Shown piece by piece: positions 47,251-60,078 of a stretch of 64,000 bases of DNA (positions within the stretch are counted from its first letter, which is position 1; every line of letters starts with the position of its first letter). A program made the translations under genes and the position numbers. The stretch is from Sciurus carolinensis (lineage: Eukaryota; Chordata; Mammalia; Rodentia; Sciuridae), in NCBI RefSeq assembly GCF_902686445.1, contig NC_062215.1, positions 28,170,750-28,234,749 on the forward strand. Reading direction: 5' to 3'. The notes under the pieces were generated by a model. The model saw only the letters and a list, made by a program, of their open reading frames with translations, was not told the DNA's origin and searched no databases.

Positions 47251-49649
47251 AAACAGTAGTTGGGGATTATGAGATAAACTCTAAAGACACCACCATGACC
47301 TGACTGTGATTCATTATGTTACATTTAACTTACTTAAATAGGTCTATGTTGTCCTTTTTCCTCAACTTTGTAAATTCAAGAACAGTATCAATATTGTATC
47401 ATTAGAGTATTGTTTTAGTGAATTAATGAACACATATAAAGTGTTTAGAACATTGCCTGAAACAAATGAAGAATTCTTTCAATAACAGATGTAAATTAGA
47501 TAATAGGTGATCTGTAGGTCTGTATTAAGTTGTCAATATGTTTTGAATTTTAGTATTTTTAGATAAGGGTATCTCAAAAAGTAGATAACCAATGGAGACT
47601 CACTTGTCGAAGATTCTTGCATTTTATTTTCTATTTTCAAATCAATACATATGAGGAAAAAGAGAATTTTATTTTTCCAAATTTAGCTCCAATGGCAAGA
47701 GGATTTACAAATTTTATGCTCAACTTGACAGAATTGCTGAATGCTTCCTTCCCTACTGATATGATGTGTTTACTTTCTTCAGCAGCAACTGCTGCATTAC
47801 CAGACAAAAAAAATCAAACTTCCATAAATTGGCTAATGTCAATTTTTAAAAAACTTCCTGGTTTATAAACATCAAAACAATCTTGAGAAAGTCAGGAAAT
47901 CAAATTCAAATTGCTTAGTTCAGTGTATTTTGACACCACAACATGTAGATATTTACTCTGACGAATTACCTTGCTTGTGGAGTAAAAAGGACCATAGTTC
48001 AAAAATATCTCTTGCCTATGAATCCTAAAAGTAGATGCATAATTTTAATGAATAGACAAAAAATTTTTGAAATTTACAAATAGTTATGTATGAACATTTT
48101 ATTAGATCAAGATATTCTTTCAAATGACTGAGAGTGTGATCCCCATTTAACTGGAATGAACTTTTAATCTACTTACATGTCTACAGTTACCATTACTTAA
48201 TATTCTTTAATATTCTTTCTTTAGAACCATTGATCATGTTCACCTGAAACTCCTGAACTTTTAGGGAGGATATTCCTAAAAATTATTTTAATTACATCTG
48301 GTGAAAAAGGCACCTCAGACTGACCTAAACTAAAAAGAATATATCACCTTGAATAACTTGAAACTACAGAATTAGTTTGATTTCAGACACAACTGAATCC
48401 AGGGCCTCAAATGATCCATCAGTCACCATGAAATTTTGCTTTTGTCAATTTTGGTTGTGCATTCCTAAGTTTTTGTTACATTCACAGTCATGCCATCTTT
48501 TTCTGGTCTTAAGATAGCTCCTGACATTGTATGTTGAAATTCAGTTTCAAGCTCAGCAGACAAATGCCTGGTTTTTCAGATTCTTAGAACTCAGTCTTAT
48601 TGTTGGTGAGTGACCTTGTTTGGGTCACAGGCCTGTAGCTAAACAATTACTATGAACAAGATTGTACTGAATGAACTGTGACAGTATCCAAACTTGAAGC
48701 CCAAAGATGTCCAACCTGGGAAAACTCTTTGGAGGAGAGTAGATAATGTTTCCTTTTTTCTTATAAAGGACACTCTCCACCTAATCCCTTTTGTCTTTTC
48801 TATAATCTAATGGCTTCCATCGAGGTCCATCTTTAGCTTCTTTTTTTGAGGGATTCTATTGTCTTGGCCAGCAAGTCTGCTATAGGTCTCTAAGAGAGTT
48901 CACTCATCTACTTCCTCTGTGTGTCTTTGACTTCTGGGAGACATTGTACATCCCTGCCCTGACAAAAGGTCTCAATTGTTTGTTCTCTGCTTCCCTCTTT
49001 CCTTGCTTCACCATGTTGTGGTCTACTCCAGCCCTCCACCTGACCTCAGGCTTCTCTAGATAAGAAGTAGTCACCTGACCTGTCTCTGTGTTGCATTTTT
49101 TTTCCAAATCTGAAAAACATGTGTCACTATATCCTAGTACCTCATTCAGTAAGCTGTGCTTCATCCCCTGGTGTCACAGGATCTTACTACGGTCAAGTTG
49201 AAGAACAAGATGGCAAGCTTACAAATACTTGCATCTCAATCAATGTTTCTTTGAGAATGCTTTCATGGGTCATACCTACTTCCCTAGGGATAAGGGAGGG
49301 AAAATAAGAGAAGCTCATCTTCTATAAATTCTGTGACTTGACTGAATTCTTCCTTAAATATCTAATTTTTTCTCTATTCTATTCTGTATACATGATGGGA
49401 CCAGTGGTTATAGGGATATTTTTATTCTGTTCTAGTAAATCTCACCTGGATGTATATTGCACACTTATTTATAAATGGAGAAGATGTTCATTGTTTATTG
49501 TTTCTAGCTTTGGACTCCAGAGGAAATTCTGACCTAACAGGAAAAAATACCATTTCACATCACGTTACTTACATGATGATTTTCATGCCCATTAACACCA
49601 GCACAATACAAAACATTTTATTTTATGGATGTATCCCAGTAGCATTTAA
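47251..49649. other. No gene recognised; one unassigned 83-codon open stretch at 47617-47868
   Basis: The open stretch is discussed under findings. It has no recognised family. No other supported feature. Confidence 0.4.
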
Positions 49650-49765
49650 ACACAGGTACTGTTAGCCTTTTCCTTAAATAAGAAAATGAGTCACAGAAGG
49701 GAAACTCATTTGTAGAAGCTCTATCACTGGGACCAGAGCCAAAGCTTTGACCTTTCCCATTTCTC
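49650..49765 (-). mobile_element. Possible MIR fragment, antisense
   Basis: 'aacacaggtactgttagcct', 'aagaaaatgagtcacagaag ggaaactcatttgtagaa' and 'gggaccagagccaaagcttt' loosely follow a reversed MIR. Confidence 0.35.
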
Positions 49766-51504
49766 ACCTGTGCTTTCCTTCATTCAAATACTTTCAGAAT
49801 CTTTTATATATAAATGTTTTATTAAACTCTGAGTGATGCAAAACTACGTTTGTGTTTGTTTCCTTTTCCTTTAAATATTTACTATTTGTTGTTCTTCAAA
49901 ATATTCTCTACCTGTTCCTTGTGAATGCAACAGTGTGTGCACACTTGTGTGCTTAATATGAGTCATTTACTTTGCTTTCAGTTAGGCTCCACTGCTTGGA
50001 GAACTTTCAGTCACCGTAAGCCTGATACATGCTTAATGGGGATTCTTGGACTATCTCTCACTTATTTTGTAACTAAAATTTAATCTTTTGTGGTTCTTAA
50101 ATATTTTCTAATCAGAATTCATCTATGCAGAACCCTGTTTCAAAGAGAGACAGGACTGGTATCTGGTTTGTTTAGATCCAAGACAGAAAAGTATCCTCTC
50201 TCTTGACTGGATTGTGTTTTTCTATTTGAGAGGAAGAGCAGCTGGGAGTCACCCTGTTCAATAAATCAAAGCAGATCCTTTCCTAATCCTCCCCTCCAAA
50301 ATCTGTACCCGGTATCACTGACTCAGCAGAGGCCAGGCTGGCCAGGAGAATCAGCAGGCTGCAGTGGCAGAAGACCAAGGCTGATGACACTTCCCCGGGG
50401 ACTTCCTTTGTTTGGAAGGGTGGTGTCAACAGTGCAGTCCTAGCAAAGATCTGTCTGTCACTGGCATGGCTACACACCATGACTTGCATCCCCATAAGTC
50501 TGGAATTCAGATATTGCTGCTTATCCACACCATCTCCCTCCTTCCCTATATTGTTAATGGAGCAATTGCCCAGCAGGAGAGGATTCTAAAATCCTCTCCC
50601 TCTTTTTTTTCTTCTTTTGTCTGAAGCCTCCAAGCTGAGAAATCCATTACTGACTGTTTTCCCCACGAAGTTTTCTACTGGGGCCTGTTCTACAATTTTT
50701 ATTATTGTATTTCCCTGGCTTATTTTTTCTCTCAGCGATCTTTGGAACTGCCCTGAATGTGGTTCGTTGTCTTCTCTGCTGGACAGTGATATGGCTCTGT
50801 GGGAAACACTGGAAAATATTGGACATTAACTGTGTCCTCTGAGCCATGGACACATATAAATAATACTTTAAGTGTATTGGTAATAATTAGAACAAGTGGA
50901 AACTCAATGTTCAGAAGAAGAGAAGCAGAGAAGGAGCGGTTGCGTGCGTACAATGCAAGTTGAGGGGGAAAAAAAGTCTCACAAGTGTATTCCAAAGTCA
51001 GCGATGGAGAACCAGCTGAATTGAGTGAGTGTAGAGGAAATAAGAGAAATGTTGGGATTGGTTGGAGAATCAAAGTAAAATGACCTGTGAGAGTAACCTG
51101 ATGCCTGGTGGTGTGAAGTCATAAGGGTACTACCAAAGCAATGTGACAAAGTGCCCCAGGGCCTAAATATGAGCATTCTTCCTGTCCCCCATCTGCTGAA
51201 CCAGGAAAACATCTTTAAGCCTTCGTCAAACATAACATTAAATTCCAAAATGCTCAAAGTATTTGGGAGATGATGGCAACTTGGTGGTAGAATTCAATGG
51301 CATCCACAGGAGGTGGTTTCAAAGTCTTTGGGCACATTGTGACATTCCTCTTTTTGGAGCAGAAGTTTCTTATGAATAGAATATACTTCTCAATGGTGCA
51401 CATACATGATTAAACTACTAGATTAGGTATATTATAAAATTTACAATATGTTAAAGGATGAAGATAACTAGTTACAGATATGTATGCGTGTATATGGATG
51501 TGTG

Positions 51505-51535
<31 letters not shown>

Positions 51536-52489
51536 TTGTGTTTGTGTTTCCCAAACCTTTGTATCATCCATTTCACACCGCTTTGAAAACTACAGGGTAA
51601 GTTTTCATTTATTTCAGTTGAAATTTTCAAAGATATTATCCCTAAAACCTACAGGGGTGGGTATTTAAAGATAGTAATAATATTTCTCTTTTGCACATAA
51701 GAGAACGAAGATAATGGCTGTTTACAAGCAATTTATCCTGATTCCTGTGAGTAGAGTTAGCTTGTCCATTCAGTCTCAGTCTGGGAATTTGTAAATTTCC
51801 ATAATGAAAGTCTACACACCAGATCTAGGGTTTCTATAGCACAGTTCAGGTTTGCTTGCTCCTTTGCTCCTTATCTTTTACTTTCTGGGAACCTCTGACT
51901 CCAGAATTAGCCCTATAGTTTGAAGACACCTACAAATTGCCTTTGTCATTCCTGTGGACAATATCGGGCTCCTATTTGGTTTTCCACACTGAATCAAATA
52001 GCTGCTGACTTTTACCTCTGGGATGATGAGTAAGTAAATTGTCATTTCTTCTATTTCCTACCAGGTATGAAAGGACATGTACAAAATAGGCTTGTTCTGC
52101 TTTCACAAATTATTGAAATCCTATTCTTTATAGCAGTTTGGGAATGTGTTGAAGTTGTGGGCATCATTGCTTATATTTTATAGTGTTTTTCATGTTTTGT
52201 CCCCCAAATGAGTAGTTCCTGATTATTATACCCCTAAGTTGATCAATTAGAGGATTTTTTCCCCAAAAAATGACCTTTATGGTCTTTATGGTCTTTTCTG
52301 AGGTTGATTCCAGCAACAATAGTAAGCATCTCTTCTGTTTTTCTTGCACATTTCTGTACTGTGGAGTACTGTAGATTTATATTTTTATTTTATTTTACCT
52401 CTAGATGCTCAGTTACATATTCAGCAAGTCTTGTTCTTGGTCTAAGTAGACATTAAAAGATGTTGCCACCATTTAATTGTTTTTCACAT
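49766..52489. other. No gene recognised; TG-rich microsatellite at 51498-51547
   Basis: GC-richer DNA at 50280-51260 holds several overlapping open frames on both strands; none has a recognised domain. A (TG)n run, interrupted by CG and TTTG variants, lies at 51498-51547. Confidence 0.42.
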
Positions 52490-52695
52490 GCTAGAAACTC
52501 CTATGGATTATTTCTGGGTTATCTCATTTAGTCTTCTAATTAACCCTTTAGGGTATGTATTAGGAGTTGCATTTTAAACTATGGACACTGAGGATTAGAG
52601 AATTACTTCACTTGTTTAATGTCACAGTGAACTAACAGGGCTGGATGGTAGTTTGTTATTCAAACCCAGAGCAAGTCGGCAAGATAGCCCATCAT
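52490..52695 (-). mobile_element. MIR SINE, antisense
   Basis: 'gttatctcatttagtcttct aattaaccctttagggtatg', 'actatggacactgaggatta gaga', 'ttgtttaatgtcacagtgaa ctaacagggctgg' and 'tattcaaacccagagcaagt' follow reversed MIR order well. Confidence 0.62.
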
Positions 52696-53522
52696 TTTAC
52701 CCCTTTGTTACACAAACTCTTGACAAAATGTTTTTTTTTTTTCCTTTATGATATTCTATTATGCTCTTTATTTCTGGGTGTGGCTCAAGTGTAATCCTTT
52801 TGAAATTATCCCAAAAATATTGTAAGAGTCACTCGGTATAAACTAGACTTTGATATTAATATGTTTAGATATCAGTATCATTTCGGGTTGTCATATTCAA
52901 CTGGTGTTGTAACACTGGCCTTTGTCCTCTATCTAAAATGTGTTATCTCCTTAATTTACCTGATTGCTTTAAAAATCGTGTCTATTCTAGCTCACTTAAA
53001 GGTCCACACATAGAAATGACTATGCTCACTGATCACCGTGAGCTTACTCATTAGAGAACAGATGTCCATAGAGCTATTTTTACATTAAAAGTCTTCAGGA
53101 TATAGCAACTTCGTAACTTGTGTATTGTTGAATATTGAGGAAACTGATTGATTAGTTACTGGCAGTACAAAGATTATAAAGATTAGTTGCAGTTCCTCTA
53201 TTCAGGGAGCCTATTTTGTTTTAATGTTTGTTTTCTTGATTTAATTCATTATGGTGCTTTGCTCACTTTTGGACTGGTGGTGTTTCCTCTAGCTCATCAT
53301 ATCTTTCTTCAATACCCCACTTATCATCTAGAAGGTGAAACTCCATGTGTTTCTCTGATCTCTGTCTTTTCTCTTCTCCCACCCCTATATCATCATTTGC
53401 CTAAAGACATCAGATGTTTTTCTGGTTCTTCCTACTCCAGTGATTAGCCCCAGGCTACTGAATTTGGGGGTCACTGAGTGGACAGTTATGAGATCTCACA
53501 CAAATCATTATCCCTTTTTTTC
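52696..53522. other. No gene recognised
   Basis: No supported feature apart from a T12 run at about 52731-52742. Confidence 0.38.
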
Positions 53523-53636
53523 TTTTTGGGAGTCAGTGGTACTGGGGATTGAACTCGTCAGCACTCGACCACTGAGCCATATCCCCAGCCCAATTTTGTG
53601 TTTCATTTAGAGTCAGGGACTCACTCTCTTTTTTTA
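53523..53636 (-). mobile_element. B1-dID SINE, antisense, truncated
   Basis: 'ggtactggggattgaactcg tcagcactcgaccactgagc catatccccagcc' is the reversed ID half, followed by a linker and only the start of the reversed B1 half ('agagtcagggactcactctc'). The outer part of B1 is missing and an L1 3' end lies just beyond. Confidence 0.78.
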
Positions 53637-53654
53637 TTGACTTAACTGCTTTTC

Positions 53655-53795
53655 TTTATTTAAATTTTATTTATTTTTATTTTTACAGACTGCATTTCTT
53701 AAAATTTATTTTAATTTAAACAAATGAAATACATCTTGTTTCTCTGTTTGTACATGAAGTAGAGGCATACCATTTGTGTAATCACACATTCACTC
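53655..53795 (-). mobile_element. L1 3' end, antisense, short
   Basis: A T-rich lead 'ttttatttttacagactgca tttctt' then 'cttgtttctctgtttgtaca tgaagtagaggcataccatt tgtgtaatcacaca', the reverse of the squirrel L1 terminus. It has diverged more than the copy at 21786. Confidence 0.75.
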
Positions 53796-55439
53796 TGTTT
53801 TAAGCTGAATTTTATTCATAAAATTCATGAGTTACACAAATTTTTCTCCAAGGATGAATTTAGCTAGGCTGACCATATGGATGAAAGTGATCACAAGGAA
53901 ATGGAAACCCAGCTAATCAAAAGAAAGCAAAGACCAGGGAGGTGCTGAACACGTGTAATGCCTCATCTTATATTAAAGAGGTAACTTGTGGGAGCCAGCC
54001 TTTGTGTGAAGAAGTCCTCAAAAAGAACTTAATAAGACAGGACTTCATAAAAGAAGAATCCCCAAACACTGATTGTGCAGAAGTGATGTATATTTCTTGT
54101 AAAATTGTCTAGTGCATTAACTTTATTCTTTACTATTATTCTGAGGATGCTGAATTCCTGAGTGTTAGCACTATAAATCTTCAATAGCAAGAAGGAATAT
54201 CAGTCAATAAATACTTAACAACAGCATAAATTATGTACAATAGAATATGTGAGTATTGCAGGGAAGCACATAGACTAATGAACCTGCTTATAGAATGCCG
54301 TAAAGATGGAGCATCCTGAATCTTCACAAGTAGGGTTACATTACACAGGAGAAATAATCCCTACAAAACCATTATCTCACAGTTTAGGCATGATTTTTAG
54401 AAAGTTAAAGGTGATATGTATAAAAAATCATTTGGTAACTCTAATCAAAATTTCCTCAAGTATATAATTTATAATATGCTCACTCAGATTTTGGTTTTTA
54501 AAATGTAATTAGATCAGCTGCAGGCATCTTAATGGAAGTTTATATCTTAATCAGTATTTGAAAGAATGAATCTTTACTGACTTTTACTGTTAAGAGTATG
54601 CTACAGTTTATTCATTTGTCTCTTAAAGCTTAGATCCAATTTACTGAATAAAGATTACTAATTGTTTCCTAGAGGCATTATTTTTAGCAATTTGTTTGGG
54701 CAAAGCAACACAGGGATAAAATTATAATTAAATAATGAATGATTTCCCAGGAAGTATGAATTAGTCTCCAGTTATGCCTATACGATGTGGATTTCTGTTG
54801 TTCTCTATATTGACTTGTGAGATATGACAAATTATAAACTCTACGGAGAAACATTAATGCTTTTTCATGGTTTCCTAATATGGAAAATCCTTAAGGAGAA
54901 CTCGAGAACCAATCAGGAATAACTGTTTCTCTGCCGGTTTGTACTACAAAAGTTCAAAAGAAATAGGCGTGGAAAAGACAAGAAAATAAAAACCAAAATG
55001 ACATATTATCCTTAAATTGAAGTACCCTTTTCCTTCCATAATCAATTTTAAATGGTAATAACATAATTTGCTTTTAAGGGAAATTAAGTTGGTAAGCCCA
55101 ACTTACTCCTATGAACTTCATGCATTGATCTCATTTTACAGATGATTATTTGACTTCTCTTTGTCTTTGGATGCTTAAAGTTAGATACTGTCTATAATTG
55201 TAGTTATAGCATAAAACAAACCATGTTGCCAATTTCTCCTTCATATATCAATGGAATGTCAATCAACCAAGTGAAAGTAAGATTTCAAAAACCACAGTGG
55301 CAAGATTGGCAGAAGAATTCATCATAAATGAGTGTGTAAAACAAATTTAGATTCTTGACAAGACCATCTTTTCATGTGTATGTCCATAACCAAATTTGAC
55401 CCAGTACTTGAAAGAAGGCTAATATTGTGTGTGTATATG
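53796..55439. other. No gene recognised
   Basis: AT-rich; no supported ORF or repeat. Confidence 0.4.
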
Positions 55440-55650
55440 CAAGGAATTGTTCAACTACTGCCCAAGGGCCAAATCCAGAATCTAGCCTGTTTTTGCAAAT
55501 AGCACAATCTTGCCCCTGAGGTGATCTCCTGTATATAACTGCTTTGGCTCTATACTAGCTAAGTTGAATAGTTCTCACATAGCCAGTGTGATCTGTAAAG
55601 CCCAAAATACTGATGCTTCAGATGTTTACATTCTTTAAGTTTGCTAAACT
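55440..55650 (+). mobile_element. Possible ancient DNA-transposon (hAT-type) remnant
   Basis: 'caactactgcccaagggcca aatccagaatctagcctgtt tttgcaaata' and later 'aagttgaatagttctcacat agccagtgtgatctgtaaag cccaaaatac' follow a widespread non-autonomous element with 'gggccaaatccggcc...cctgtttttgtaaata'. The family name is not certain and the ends are not visible. Confidence 0.42.
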
Positions 55651-56814
55651 TTGATATACACTAATCAACTAGTAAAATTACTAGTAAAAGCAGAAAATTT
55701 ATACTATCTGAAGAGAGTATAAGAGAAGCCAAAGTATAATCATCAGAATAAGAAGTACTGAAGTGGTTATCCTGCTATATGACCTCATTTGGACAGAGAG
55801 AAAATTGAGGCTTAGAGGATAATAATTTGGTTGATGAGACAAAAATAATCAGTTACAATAGTATGGACTATGAACCACCTCATCAGTTAATCCTTGAACT
55901 CTTAAATTATATAATAGAAATAAGCCCTGTCTCTCATATAACGGATCATAGAGGACTTTGCTGTTTTATGCTTAGCAATGGCATGAAAACTTTAGGAAAC
56001 ACATGTTCTTATGAAATAAAACATTGTGTAACAATAAAATCTTCTTTAACATTTAATTACAGTGATTATCTTGGTTAGTTTAAACCTTTTCTCTTTCTTT
56101 AAATGGTTATCCTGTTACCTTTCTTAGATCTTGTGTGCATATTCTATTGCAAAATTTTGTAGTATCTATTTTTGAGGAATGTTGTAAGATATATGTTAAT
56201 AGGGAGAATATGTGTCAGCATAATTCAAATAATGGTTTCTAGGAGGTTCAGATATTGTGAATGCCAAGTTTATGCTGCCACCTCCAGAAACATTTAAATG
56301 GAAAATTTTCTCAAATTAGTGTTTAAAATAGTACTGTAGGCAATGCTTCATAATTCAAAAGTTGTAGTTTCTCCTTTTCAAATGGATGTGCTCATCTCTT
56401 TTAATTCCCAGAGTAAGTTTCAGTAATTCCTCTGAAAAGCATTCTAATAATTATCACTGATTTATACAACTGTTGTCTTGGTGGCTCCAATATATTTAAG
56501 TATTTACTTTGAAAACTCTACATTCTTAAATTAATCTCCAGTGTGAGTTAGAAATATGCCATAAGCTGACTTAGCAGGTGGAGAAAAAGTGGCACAGGTT
56601 GCTTAATTTGACTTTGCAATAGTTGAAGCAGCAAACAAGTGACAGAATTAGTATAAGAATTTATGACTCCTGGCTCAAAATTTATAATGCTCAGTTGTAC
56701 CTGTTCTAATGCCAGAGGAAAGCATAGTGTTTGGGTACTTTTTAAAATTCTTCTTTGCATTTGGTCATCTAGTAAAAAATATGAAAACAATTATTAGGTG
56801 TTAATAAGATTCTT
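55651..56814. other. No gene recognised
   Basis: Short open frames only, none recognised. Confidence 0.4.
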
Positions 56815-57016
56815 TCTTGCGGGAAAGGTGCTGGGAATTGAGCCCGGGGTGCTTTATCACTGAGCTACATCACCAGTCCTTTTTTTGTGGATAACAGGGT
56901 CTCACTAAGTTGTTTAGGGCCTTGCTAAGTTGCTGAGTCTGACCTTGAGTTTGTGATCCTCCTTCCTCAGCCTCCAGAGATGCTGGGATTACAGGCATGC
57001 ACAATGCACCTGCCAA
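56815..57016 (-). mobile_element. B1-dID dimeric SINE, antisense
   Basis: The reversed ID half ('gtgctgggaattgagcccgg ... tgagctacatcaccagtcc') is followed by the linker and reversed B1 half ('agggtctcactaagttgttt ... ctcctttcctcagcctccag'-like, then 'gctgggattacaggcatgca'). Both halves are present. Confidence 0.87.
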
Positions 57017-57168
57017 AATTCTTAAAATTAGTAAAAATTAAAATGAAAACCTTATACCTATGTAGACTTTATATTCATAAAGCAACACCAATATACATGA
57101 ATTTATTTCATTATTTTAGAATTAATTTAATTCACTGTTGTATAGAGATAATATATTTGTCCAGAAAT

Positions 57169-57170
<2 letters not shown>

Positions 57171-57233
<63 letters not shown>
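57171..57233 (+). repeat. Compound microsatellite (CT)17(CA)14
   Basis: An uninterrupted CT run (57171-57204) switches directly to an uninterrupted CA run (57205-57233). Likely length-variable in the population. Confidence 0.95.
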
Positions 57234-57235
<2 letters not shown>

Positions 57236-57389
57236 TTTAATGATTTATCACAAAGTTTGCCATAAAACTCCGTGTTACCAGGAGCCATGAATCTCTCTCA
57301 CATTTCCACCTGTCACTAAAATTTCCACTTTCTCCAAAGGCAGCCCTGGAACTGAGTTATATGTTGATGATTTCCTTGAGTTGCTTCAG

Positions 57390-58060
57390 TTTTACGACAT
57401 AAGTAAGTGTAAACTTCTATAGTTTTGCATGTTGCCTAAATTTTATACAAGTTAAATCATACAGTCTACCTCCTTTCATGTAAAAATACTTACCAATTCA
57501 TGTACTATGTTCATTTGCATTGCTATATTAGCTTATATAAATATAGTACAGTTACTATATACTCTACTGTGGGAAGATACATAGGTTATTTCTAGTTTAG
57601 AGATCTTATGATTAATGTTCCCATGAACATTTTTGTCCATTTTTTCATAAATCTATGTATACCATTACTGCAGGTAGATACTACCTAAGGGAACTGTTGT
57701 GTCTGTAGTTTTGTCATTATTCAACATTAGTAAATCATATCAAATGATATTCCACATGAATTTTAAAAACTTACTCTCCTCCCAGTGTTGTAAGGGATTG
57801 TAATTGCTGTCACCTCACTGACGCCGGTTATTTTCTTCTCATTTTTAGTCATTCTGATGGGTATTTGGTGGTATTTTATTGTGTTTGTCACCTCTACTAC
57901 TCTCTTTGCAGGGAGGATGAACTCTTGTATTTGTTGACATTTGTATACTCTTTTTTGTGGAACTCAAATATCAAGTCCATTTTAAGTTACCTTTCTATTA
58001 CTTTTATACTTTTATACTTTCTATTACTTTTATAGAATATTCTAGAAACAATTATTTGTG
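57390..58060 (-). mobile_element. Ancient L1 3' region, antisense
   Basis: 'atagttttgcatgttgccta', 'catttttgtccatttttt', 'gggaactgttgtgtctgtag', 'cagtgttgtaagggattgta' and 'ttagtcattctgatgggtat ttggtggtattttattgtg' follow the reversed ORF2 end of old L1. Strongly decayed. Confidence 0.6.
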
Positions 58061-59249
58061 GTTACATAGCACAAATATCTTTCATCACTGTGGATTTTCA
58101 GCAGTCTTTTAATGACAGATATTTATTTATCTGTTTGTTTGTTTGTTTATTTATTTATTTGTATTTTGGTAAAGGCCATTTATGTTTTAAATAGGGGCAA
58201 ACTGATTAATGATTTATTTTTCATTTAGTGTTTTTATCCTGTCTTGTTTACTATATTTTCCTCTCTCCAAGACATTCAAATATTTTTACATTAACTTCAA
58301 GATACTTAATTTTTCTCCTTTCACAATGTTATTGCTTTAATACAAAATTAAATTTTGAACATAGTTTAACATACAGATGAAGTGACTTTTTTCCACGTGA
58401 ATATGATCTTGGCCTGCACAATATTTTTTAAAGACTGTTTTTCATGACATCTTCTGTATTACTTTTGTTGTATACCACATTTCAGCACATAATCATCACA
58501 GATTTTATATCAATTTTTTTTTTTTTTTGCAAAAGAAGTGGGTTCAACTAATATATAAAACTTTTTAAAAATAAATTTTCTGGTATTACTTAAAAATCAC
58601 TTATTAATAGACTCTTTGGAGCAAGATTAGGATGCATGGAATACTTGCAAATACACATTCATGTGGTAGCAAGGATTAGGAGGTGAGATACAGTTTACAA
58701 AGTCACAAATGTTATGGATCTTTACTCTGGACCATTTATTCTGTTCCTGTGGTTAGTTTGTTTACTGATGAATAACACTTCACTATCTTAATTCCTGAAA
58801 TTTTATAATGACCTAAATATATGACTCAGCAAGTTTTCCTTCCTTCTTCTCTGTATCCAAATGTATGATGACCATTCTTGCCCACTTTGGTTTCTAAATA
58901 TTTTAAGATCACCTTGTCACAAAGTTGCCTATAGCAAGAAGATAAGTACCAAGTTCTGGATCCTACTTACTCCAACAAACATATCTGTTCATCAGTGATT
59001 CATGCACAGATGTAAACCTCTGGTAGGTCTGATATCTTAAATAATATAGCCACCAGTAGTACAGAGATGGCAGCTTCAGTTGGTAGCAACTATAACCACT
59101 GATCCACCCCTTGCACAGCACAGAGAATGGAAACAAGAAACACAACTGTCTGCTTCTCCTAGAAGCCTTCAGTATCTCTGTCTGGGCTGACTTGTGTGGG
59201 TCTTCTCCTATTATGTAATCATTCTGTGAAGAATAGAAAGTGCATACTA
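58061..59249. other. No gene recognised; TTTG/TTTA tract at 58120-58161
   Basis: The tetranucleotide tract is followed by AT-rich sequence and a T14 run near 58515. No ORF is supported. Confidence 0.42.
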
Positions 59250-60078
59250 TTTTTCAAGACCACACACCAACACTGAGTTAAAGATAAATGAAGATTCATG
59301 CAGAGATGTCCCAAAAGGTAAGTAAATCTCTAGCAACCAATCCTAATGAAATGGAGATATATGATTTACCTGACAAAGAATTAGAAATAATTCTTATAAA
59401 AATGAACACTGAGGTCAATAAAACAGTATGTGAACAAAGTGAGAATTTACTCAAAGAGGTAGAAAATATATTTTAATATTATGAAGCAGAATCATGGAGT
59501 TGAAGAACATAATAACTGAATGGAAAAGTTTACTAGACTTACCAGCAGACTAGACTAAACAAAAGAAAGCATTACTGAACTCAGAGAGATCATTCTAAGT
59601 AATCAATATGGAAGAGTCGAAAAAAGAAGAATGAAATAGAAACTTACTTGAATTATGGGACACCATCAAATAGAATGATATGCAGGTTATGAGAGACCCA
59701 GAAGGAGAATTGAGAAAGGATGAGAAAACTTAAAGAAATAGGAGTTGAAAATCCTCAAATATGGGGGAGAGATGGTCATTCCGATCCAAGGAACCCAAAG
59801 AGCACAAAATAAAAATAACCTAAAGGAGTCTACACTGAGGCACAATATAAATATATTACAAAATGTTTCTAAAAGACAATTTTGAAGGCAACAAGAGAAC
59901 ACTGACTTGTTATATAGTAGAGAACCTCCATGAGTCTACCAATGGATTTTTCAGCAGAAAAAATGCAAACTAGAAAGGAGTGAAATGATATATTCAATGT
60001 GTTGAAATAAACAAACAAATCAAGCAAACAAAAGAAAATTCCAACCAAGAATACTATATCAGGTAATATTGATACCTC
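59250..60078 (+). pseudogene. Ancient L1/HAL1-type ORF1 remnant
   Basis: The sequence parallels old L1 (or half-L1) ORF1 from its start. The ATG near 59288 begins 'MKIHAEMSQKVSKSLATNPN', followed by 'gatttacctgacaaagaatt agaaataatt', 'gttgaagaacataataactg aatggaaaagtttactagac', 'ttatgggacaccatcaa', 'gatttttcagcagaaaaaat gcaaac' and 'ccaaccaagaatactatatc'. The order covers coiled coil, RNA-binding and C-terminal domains, with many stops and small deletions. It is cut on the right by the ERV LTR at 60079. It could be L1M or HAL1; the distinction needs a library search. Confidence 0.7.
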
